Part shown: positions 58,465-64,000 of the stretch, piece by piece
Position numbering within the stretch: position 1 is the first letter of the stretch
Layout: each line of letters opens with the position of its first letter
NCBI RefSeq assembly: GCF_014193845.1
Contig: NZ_JACHZX010000002.1
Location: forward strand, 806,001 to 870,000
DNA length: 64,000 nucleotides
Direction of reading: 5' to 3'
Source of the DNA: Sphingomonas sp. BK345
GTDB lineage: Bacteria; Pseudomonadota; Alphaproteobacteria; Sphingomonadales; Sphingomonadaceae
Notes under the pieces: model-generated
Told to the model about the DNA's origin: nothing
Seen by the model: the letters and a program-made list of their open reading frames with translations, nothing else
Database searches by the model: none
Position numbers and translations under genes: made by a program

Positions 58465-60468
58465 TCAGGCAGCGTCGCGGTCGATCACGTCGCTGACATG
58501 ATCGAGCTCGGTCGCGCTGGCGTCGGCATTGCCCGGCAGCGTGGCCGGATCGCCGTCGGCTTGGCCGCCAGGCTCGGGTGCGAAGCGCATCGCGGCCGGA
58601 AGCCACGCCCGTGCCGCCTGCTTGGTGCTGACCTCGCCGATAAAGTCGCCAGCACAGATCTTCTCGCAGGTGGCGGCGAGGTCGGCTTTCTTGGCATTGC
58701 CGTAGCGCGCGGCAAGTGCGGGTCCGTCGATCTCGGCCAGCGCGTCGAACATGACGGGCTTGGTGACCTTGTCGAAGAAGTTTGCCGCTGTCGGCCGCCA
58801 CCAGGCGGCGACGTCGATGTCGAGCAGACGGCCCAGATGATCGTGGAAGCGGCAGCCGCCAGTGCCCGTACCCGCAACGCTCGCCTCGAGACTGCCGGCA
58901 ACCGCGTGGCCGAGCCACGCCGCTCGTTCGTCGGGCCCGAGCGCGCGAAAGGCGTCGAACCGCGCCTCGGCGGTGTCGAAGGTGGTCCAGCTGCGGTCGA
59001 GCGCCTGGTCGGCTTCCGCGCGAGCGAGGGTGGCGGGCGCTTCGGGCGTCTTGAACCCGATCACCGGCTCCTGAGGCGGCCGGGCGCTAAGCGACGAGCC
59101 GTACCGCTCCGCCCCGTGGCCGGGCTTGCGGTCGACCATCAGGAAGATTGCGAGATCGAGTGCGAAGTCCGGGTCTGCCGCGACATGGACCGCGAGGATG
59201 TCGCGGCGCTGGATGGCGAGCTCGTCGGTCAGCCGCTGCGAGAGACCGACGGCGCGTGGGGCAGGTTCGCCCGCGTCCTTATCGGCGTCGTCGGGCCCAT
59301 TCTCTTCCTGCGGCGTCCGCTCGACGTAGAGCGTCTGGTGCAGCCGCGGCGTGCCGTCGGGGCCGAGGACGAGGAAGGCGCCGATCTGGGGCCGCAGCGC
59401 CTCGTCGAGCACCGGCGGCTTGTCGGTGATCGCCTCGACCGCCTTCTCGATGGTCTCGAGCTCGACTTCGGCCTGTGCACGGTCCTCGTCGCTGCTCGCC
59501 TCGTTTTCCAGCAGGGCGATCTTGTCCGCTGCCTGAGCCTCAAGCGTTGCAACCTGCTCCTGCTCGCTGTCGGTCAGCGCCGCGGGCTCGAGCTCGACCC
59601 GCTCGAGACCTTCGGTCTGCTGCCAGTCGACATAGCGGTCGAGCGTTGGGCGGATCCAGGCATAGCCGGTCTCGGCCGCGAGCGTCGCGGCGGCGTCGTC
59701 CATCTTCTCGTTGGCGAGCCGTTCGAGGATGGCGATGTCGAGCCAGCGGGTAGAGGTGTCGTCGGCGAAGAGATCGCGGTCGATGCGGCCGCCCGCTGCG
59801 AGGTAGGCGTCCTCGCCGACAAGCCGGGCGCGCGGATCGGCGGCGGAGACGGTCGCCTGCGTCATCATGCGCCGGATGCTGTCCGGGTGCGCCCCGCCAT
59901 AGCCGCGGCTCATCTGGTCGAAGACATGCGCCTGGCGCTCGCGGTCGGGCGTCGAGGCGTAGGCCTTGGCGATGTCGAGGGTGATCTCGCCGTCGGCGAG
60001 TGCCTGGAACACCACCGGCGCGAGGCTCGCGAGCCGGAGGCGGCCTTCGACGAACCGCACGGTAACGCCGAACCGACGAGCCACGCCGTCGACGTCCGAA
60101 CCCTGTTCGATGAAATGCTGGAAGGCGAGGCATTCGTCCGCCGGGTTCAGCGCCAGCTTCTGGAAGTTTTCGGCTAGGCTCGCCTCGGCCACCGCGCTGC
60201 CGAGATCGTCGAGCACGAGGCAGGGCACCGCGAAGTCGGCGGCGAGCTTGCCGTCGTCGGCGAGCGCCTTCAGCGCGGCATGGCGACGGCCACCTGCCTC
60301 GACGGCGAAGGTGCCGCGCGGCTTCTTGTTGGCGGTCACGATCAGGTTCTGGAGCAGGCCACGCGCTTCGATGTCGGCACGGAGCTGGGCGTCGGCGGCG
60401 GCATCGCTTCGGCGGCGGACATTGCGCTTGGAGGGCACGAGCTTGGCAAGCGGGATAGTCTGGATCAT
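58465..60468 (-). CDS. large ParB/RepB-like protein (YubM type)
   Basis: A 667-residue protein about twice the length of a partition ParB. Residues 1-100 form a ParB/Srx-like nuclease domain (IPLAKLVPSKRNVRR, IEARGLLQNLIVTANKKPRG, EAGGRRHAAL). An HTH region follows (NPADECLAFQHFIEQGSDVD, VARRFGVTVRFVEGRLRLAS). The remaining 450 residues have acidic linkers and an unrecognised C-terminal domain. No parA gene is adjacent, so partition is unlikely; leading-region YubM-like proteins have this layout. ATG 60468 has AGGAG 8 nt upstream; GTG 60477 is less likely. Confidence 0.88.
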   Translation of the reverse strand: MIQTIPLAKLVPSKRNVRRRSDAAADAQLRADIEARGLLQNLIVTANKKPRGTFAVEAGGRRHAALKALADDGKLAADFAVPCLVLDDLGSAVAEASLAENFQKLALNPADECLAFQHFIEQGSDVDGVARRFGVTVRFVEGRLRLASLAPVVFQALADGEITLDIAKAYASTPDRERQAHVFDQMSRGYGGAHPDSIRRMMTQATVSAADPRARLVGEDAYLAAGGRIDRDLFADDTSTRWLDIAILERLANEKMDDAAATLAAETGYAWIRPTLDRYVDWQQTEGLERVELEPAALTDSEQEQVATLEAQAADKIALLENEASSDEDRAQAEVELETIEKAVEAITDKPPVLDEALRPQIGAFLVLGPDGTPRLHQTLYVERTPQEENGPDDADKDAGEPAPRAVGLSQRLTDELAIQRRDILAVHVAADPDFALDLAIFLMVDRKPGHGAERYGSSLSARPPQEPVIGFKTPEAPATLARAEADQALDRSWTTFDTAEARFDAFRALGPDERAAWLGHAVAGSLEASVAGTGTGGCRFHDHLGRLLDIDVAAWWRPTAANFFDKVTKPVMFDALAEIDGPALAARYGNAKKADLAATCEKICAGDFIGEVSTKQAARAWLPAAMRFAPEPGGQADGDPATLPGNADASATELDHVSDVIDRDAA

Positions 60469-60487
60469 CGTCTTCACTCCTGGTGAC

Positions 60488-60540
60488 GAGCCCGCGTGCG
60501 CTCACGCCGGCTCGCGCCATCCGACGCGTCCTCCTCTCTC
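60488..60540 (-). promoter_or_regulatory. leader hairpin upstream of the parB-like gene
   Basis: Arms GAGCCCGCGT (60488-60497) and ACGCCGGCTC (60504-60513) pair with one mismatch. Upstream on the transcribed strand is GAGAGAGGAGGAC. The outer GCGAGCC...GGCTCGT pattern and the GA-rich box match the ardC leader at 58358. Confidence 0.45.
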
Positions 60541-60562
60541 AAACGGTGCGGGGAATGCCCGA

Positions 60563-61021
60563 TCAGGCGATCAGACGGCTGAGGCGTTCGTCGACCGATG
60601 CGGCGAAGGGGTTGATCACGACAGTGCCGCGCCACGCGAAGCCGCTCGACATGTCCTCGGAGAGGAGCAGCGCGCATCCTGCCTCGGCGGCGGCGTTGAG
60701 GATCAGCGCGTCCCAGAGCTGCAGCTGGTGGGCGCTGGAGAGATCGAGCGCCGAGAGGAAGGCCGAGCTGTTACTGTCGGCCGTCCCGAACGCTCGGGCC
60801 ATGCGGAGCACCGTCTCGCGCGCCTCGTCGCGCGAGGCACCCGACCGGTTCAGCACCACATAGAGTTCGCCGAGGACCTGGACAGGGGCGATGAGCGAGG
60901 CTCGACTCCGCAATTGCCTCAGGAGCGTGCGGCCGGCTTCGATCTTTGCGGCATCGTCGGGATGGCGACCGACGCCGGCGATATAGGCCAGGACGTTGGT
61001 GTCGAACGCGATACGGCTCAC
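60563..61021 (-). CDS. vapC: PIN-domain toxin (VapC-like)
   Basis: A 152-residue PIN ribonuclease with the acidic set D7 (FDTN), E52 (LGELYVV), D104 (LWDALIL) and D123 (SEDM). VapC toxins cut tRNA or rRNA. The start overlaps the antitoxin stop by 4 nt (ATGA), the usual type II arrangement. It lies between the parB-like gene and the strawberry-notch helicase and may stabilise the element. Confidence 0.9.
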   Translation of the reverse strand: MSRIAFDTNVLAYIAGVGRHPDDAAKIEAGRTLLRQLRSRASLIAPVQVLGELYVVLNRSGASRDEARETVLRMARAFGTADSNSSAFLSALDLSSAHQLQLWDALILNAAAEAGCALLLSEDMSSGFAWRGTVVINPFAASVDERLSRLIA

Positions 61022-61251
61022 TCGTACAGATCCTCGCGCCGCCAGCCCTGGCCGTTGCGGCGGGGCAGGGCAGAGACGAAGTCGAGCAAAGCGTCGATCT
61101 CGGGGCCTTGCCGGTCGAGGTTGTCGACCGGGGTGACCTTTGCGACGGGGCGGCCACGCGAGGTGACGACGAAGCTCTCGCCCTCCTGCACCTCGCGGAG
61201 CAGTTCGGAGAAGCGCTGGTTCGCGTCGCTGGCGCTGATCGCCCGTTCCAT
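61018..61251 (-). CDS. Phd/YefM-family antitoxin
   Basis: A 77-residue antitoxin: SASDANQRFSELLREVQEGE and FVVTSRGRPVAKVTPV are the Phd/YefM DNA-binding half; the C-terminal part (DALLDFVSALPRRNGQGWRR) should wrap the toxin. ATG 61251 has AAAGGA 7 nt upstream. The AT-rich 60 nt before it probably hold its autoregulated promoter. The vapC-like gene overlaps its stop. Confidence 0.9.
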   Translation of the reverse strand: MERAISASDANQRFSELLREVQEGESFVVTSRGRPVAKVTPVDNLDRQGPEIDALLDFVSALPRRNGQGWRREDLYE

Positions 61252-61310
61252 CACCGATCCTTTGTAGTGGCTACACCTAAATAGAGAATACGCGTCCTTG
61301 TGTCGACTGC

Positions 61311-64000
61311 TCATCGGCCAGCGGACAGGCGCTCGACGATCTCCGCCGCCCTGGTCACGGGGACGAACAACCGCGTCTGGTAGCGGATGATCTCGGTGAA
61401 GCAGCCGAGTGCCTTGAGTTCCCCAAGGCGGGCAGGATCGAAGCCGGCGAGTTCGAGCCGCCGTTCGCCACCCACCAGCGAGCGCTTCAGCTGGACCGAG
61501 AGCGTGCCGGGGATTTCGCAGGACCGGCCGGTCTCCAGCACGCCGGACACCATCGCCGGAAACGGAACGGCGTGGTCGAGGTCCAGGCCGAAGCGGCGAC
61601 CCAGCTCAGAGACGGCGGCCGCGGGAACGGGCCTGCCGAGGAGCGAGCGGCCCTTCTCGTCGACGACCCGCAGCACCTGGACATGGTCATCGGGCAAGGC
61701 ATCCCAGATCGGCAGAAGCAATCCGGTCGCGAGATGCATCGTTTCGCTCTGCGTCGATGCCGTCGCCTCCTCGACCTCAGCGTTCCATGCCGCAGCGAAA
61801 GCCGTGCTGTCAGCGGGACGCCAGTGCGTTTCCTCGAAATGGCCATGGCCGATATGCTCGCGGCGGAGAGGCCGGACCAGCTCGTAGCGGCGGAGCGGCA
61901 GCCCCTCTTCGGTGAGGAGGTTTCGTGCATGCAAGCGGACCGCCGGGCGGCCCGAGCGATCGTTGACGAGGAGGCACGCGCCGTCACGCTCGGCGAGCCG
62001 CAGGGCCGCCTCAAACCGGAGCGGGCGGGGCCGCCGTTCGAGATCGAGGGTGAGGAGATGGCTCGTCGCACCGCTCGACGGATCGGTCCGCAGTATACGG
62101 TCATCGCTGACGGTCAATGTCTCGACTAGGAGCGTCTCGACACCGAGGTCGAGGGTTCCCGCGTCGCGCGCCGCGGCGACCCGTGCCTCGACGAGCCCGA
62201 GATACTCCTCGAAGATCGCATTCTGGAGCGCGATCGGAAAGGCGAGGAGCCGGTTAAGCCAGCGCTGGATCGGCGGCAGATCGTCGCGCAAGCCGCCGCC
62301 TTCGGCTTCGAGCGCGAGCCCGGATCGCTCCTGGAAGTCCGCGCAGGTGATCGACCGAAGCTTGCCGGCGAAAAGCAACCGGTACCAGTTCGTGAGGGCG
62401 TCCTTGGCATAGTCGCTCTCGAGGTTGTCGGCCGGGTTGAAGAGGTTCTGGCCGCCGGTCTGCCGCTGCCCCCGGGTCAGCGCGCCGAGCGCATCGAGCC
62501 GACGCGCGATGGTCGAGATGAACCGGCGTTCGCCGCGCACGTCGGTGGTGACCGGCCGGAACAAGGGGGCGGACGCCTGTGCGCTTCGGTGCGTCCGCCC
62601 GAGCCCCTGGATGGCGGCATCGGCGCGCCAGCCGGGTTCGAGCAGATAGTGGATGCGGCGTGCCTGGTTCCTGGCCTTGAGGCACGCATGGTAGCTCCGG
62701 CCGGTGCCGCCCGCGTCGCTGAACACGAGCAGCTTCTTGCTGCCGTCCATGAAGGCCTGCGCTTCAGCGAGGTTGCTGCGCGGCGACCGGCGTTCGAGCC
62801 GCTGCTGGCCGGCGCGATCGAGCACGAGCCGCCGGGTGCGGCCGGTCACCTCGGCGACACGGTCGGTGCCGAACCGCTCGAGAATGGCGTCGAGGGCGGT
62901 GGCGACCGGCGGCAGCGCACAGAGCTGCTCGACCATGCTGTCCCGCGCCTCGATCGCGGCCCGGCAGTGAACGGAATGGCCCTGGTCATCGACCATGGGT
63001 TCGGAGCGGACGTTGCGGTCAGGATCGGTGAAGACCCGCATCTGCCGCGTCGGGAAAGCGCGGACCAGATAGTCGACGACATATTCGCGCGGCGAAAGGT
63101 CGATCTCGAGCGTCTCGCGTTCGGCTGGATCTAGGTCGGCGAGCCGGCGGTCGAGCATGGCTTCGGACGTCGAGACGAGCTGCACCACAACCGCGTTCCC
63201 GTGCTCCAGATCGGTCGCGATCGCCGGCAGCAGGCTGGGCAGCTTGGCCGAGAGCAAGAGCTGGGCGAAGAAGCGCTGCTTGACGCTCTCGAAGCGGGAG
63301 AGCGCGGCCGACTTGGCATTGGCGTTTAGGGTCGAGCCGGACGCGCTGTCGACCACGCGGGTGACTTCGAGCGCGGCGCCGAGATTGCGATGAATGATCG
63401 CCCAGGCCTCGGCGTAGGCGTCGTAGACGCGGACCTGCTCGGAGGTGAGCGCATGCTCCAGGAGATCATATTCGACACCGGCGAACGAGAGCGCCCGCGC
63501 GGTGTAGAGGCCGAGCGCCTTCAGGTCGCGCGCGACGAGCTCCATCGCGGCAATGCCGCCGGCGCGGACACCGGTGATGAACGCCTCGCGGGTGGCAAAG
63601 GCGGTGCCGGGGCCCCACAGGCCGAGCCGGCTGGCGTAGCTCAGGTTGGCGACGTCCGATGCGCCCGTCGCCGAGACATAGAGGACGCGGGCGCGGGGTA
63701 GGCGGTTCTGGAGCCGCAAACCAGCGAGGCCCTGTTCCGAGCCCTTGATGCGACCGCGCGAACCCTCGCCGCCGGCGGCGTTGGCGAGCGCGTGCGCCTC
63801 GTCGAACGCGATTACGCCCTCGAAGCTTTCGCCCGCCCAGTCGAGGATCTGCTGGAGACGGGTGACCTCCTCCCGTCCCGAGCGGAGCGTCGGATAGGTC
63901 ACGAAGAGGATGCCCTCGTCGAGCGTGATGGGCGCGCCGAGCTTCCACTGCGAAAGCGGCTGCACGTCGAGGCTCATGCCGCCGAGCGCGCTCCAGTCGC
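61311..64000 (-). CDS. strawberry-notch-like helicase (N-terminus outside the window)
   Basis: At least 896 residues; the frame is open to the right edge (DWSALGG precedes the first internal Met at 63977), so the ATPase motif I region is missing from view. It has FDEAHAL (DEAH motif II) and VLYVSATGASDVANLSYASR (motif III SAT). The C-terminal helicase half has FSDAGGTGRSYHACLKARNQ and GLGRTHRSAQASAPLF. Plasmid-borne strawberry-notch proteins are large SF2 helicase/methyltransferase fusions of unknown role, typical of leading regions. It ends 59 nt before the antitoxin start. Confidence 0.88.
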   Translation of the reverse strand, partial: DWSALGGMSLDVQPLSQWKLGAPITLDEGILFVTYPTLRSGREEVTRLQQILDWAGESFEGVIAFDEAHALANAAGGEGSRGRIKGSEQGLAGLRLQNRLPRARVLYVSATGASDVANLSYASRLGLWGPGTAFATREAFITGVRAGGIAAMELVARDLKALGLYTARALSFAGVEYDLLEHALTSEQVRVYDAYAEAWAIIHRNLGAALEVTRVVDSASGSTLNANAKSAALSRFESVKQRFFAQLLLSAKLPSLLPAIATDLEHGNAVVVQLVSTSEAMLDRRLADLDPAERETLEIDLSPREYVVDYLVRAFPTRQMRVFTDPDRNVRSEPMVDDQGHSVHCRAAIEARDSMVEQLCALPPVATALDAILERFGTDRVAEVTGRTRRLVLDRAGQQRLERRSPRSNLAEAQAFMDGSKKLLVFSDAGGTGRSYHACLKARNQARRIHYLLEPGWRADAAIQGLGRTHRSAQASAPLFRPVTTDVRGERRFISTIARRLDALGALTRGQRQTGGQNLFNPADNLESDYAKDALTNWYRLLFAGKLRSITCADFQERSGLALEAEGGGLRDDLPPIQRWLNRLLAFPIALQNAIFEEYLGLVEARVAAARDAGTLDLGVETLLVETLTVSDDRILRTDPSSGATSHLLTLDLERRPRPLRFEAALRLAERDGACLLVNDRSGRPAVRLHARNLLTEEGLPLRRYELVRPLRREHIGHGHFEETHWRPADSTAFAAAWNAEVEEATASTQSETMHLATGLLLPIWDALPDDHVQVLRVVDEKGRSLLGRPVPAAAVSELGRRFGLDLDHAVPFPAMVSGVLETGRSCEIPGTLSVQLKRSLVGGERRLELAGFDPARLGELKALGCFTEIIRYQTRLFVPVTRAAEIVERLSAGR

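Noticed and set aside
57706..60177. Very long open frame (over 800 codons) on the plus strand opposite the parB-like gene
   Set aside because: High GC removes stop codons on the antisense strand. The minus-strand protein has clear domain motifs; the plus-strand translation is low-complexity and has no recognisable motif.
1..64000. tRNA, rRNA, CRISPR arrays, insertion sequences and integrase genes
   Set aside because: I looked for cloverleaf ends, repeat-spacer patterns and transposase or integrase motifs and found none I could support; att sites of an integrative element therefore cannot be placed.

Overview
The window is high-GC DNA (about two thirds G+C by eye) that looks like an alphaproteobacterium close to Sphingomonas. 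The clues are the two GTTC-N7-GTTC LexA boxes typical of alphaproteobacteria, an imuA-imuB-dnaE2 mutagenesis cassette, an ECF41 sigma module, a metal-pump-rich stress region and small proteins familiar from sphingomonads. A MobF relaxase, coupling protein, ParB-like protein, SSB, ArdC and a toxin-antitoxin pair on the right indicate a conjugative plasmid or integrative conjugative element. I saw no rRNA, tRNA, CRISPR array or transposase. This assignment is inference from gene content.

Left part (1-30 kb): stress and detoxification genes in small divergent units, each next to a regulator. An RclC-like membrane protein and an AhpD-like protein lie opposite an AraC regulator. An isochorismatase-like hydrolase, NTF2-like, DoxX and DUF983 proteins follow, then a pirin opposite a LysR regulator. 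Next come a His-rich Cu(I) P-type ATPase, a quinone-oxidoreductase-like MDR enzyme and an SDR. At 13.2-16.4 kb is a complete ECF41 module (epimerase, membrane protein, sigma factor, AhpD-like target) with two exact copies of the ECF41 promoter. A LysR regulator then faces a tripartite efflux operon (MFS, HlyD adaptor, outer-membrane lipoprotein) that ends in an Ohr-type peroxidase. More AhpD-like and DUF1348 genes, a GNAT protein, a three-domain flavin/iron-sulfur reductase and a glutathione transferase complete this part.

Middle (29-41 kb): DNA damage tolerance. A LexA box precedes imuA-imuB-dnaE2, followed without a break by two small unknown genes and an SRAP abasic-site protein. A DnaQ-BRCT exonuclease lies beyond. 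A second LexA box precedes dinB-DUF763-alkB, three genes joined by stop/start overlaps. At 41-46 kb are glutaredoxin, TspO, an MBL-fold hydrolase, an aldo-keto reductase, a nucleoside deaminase-cupin-HhH operon and a methyltransferase.

Right (46-64 kb): the conjugation module. Relaxase, coupling protein and a ribbon-helix-helix protein read leftward from a gene-free, relatively AT-rich stretch (51.9-52.3 kb) that I propose contains oriT. On its other side, most genes (SSB, SNase-like, SLOG DUF2493, ArdC, giant ParB-like, Phd-VapC, strawberry-notch helicase) read toward it, as expected of a plasmid leading region that is transcribed from the incoming single strand. Leaders of ssb and the DUF2493 gene share four conserved sequence blocks, and those of ardC and the parB-like gene share a hairpin pattern. 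No mating-pore genes are in the window; they would have to lie outside it or elsewhere.
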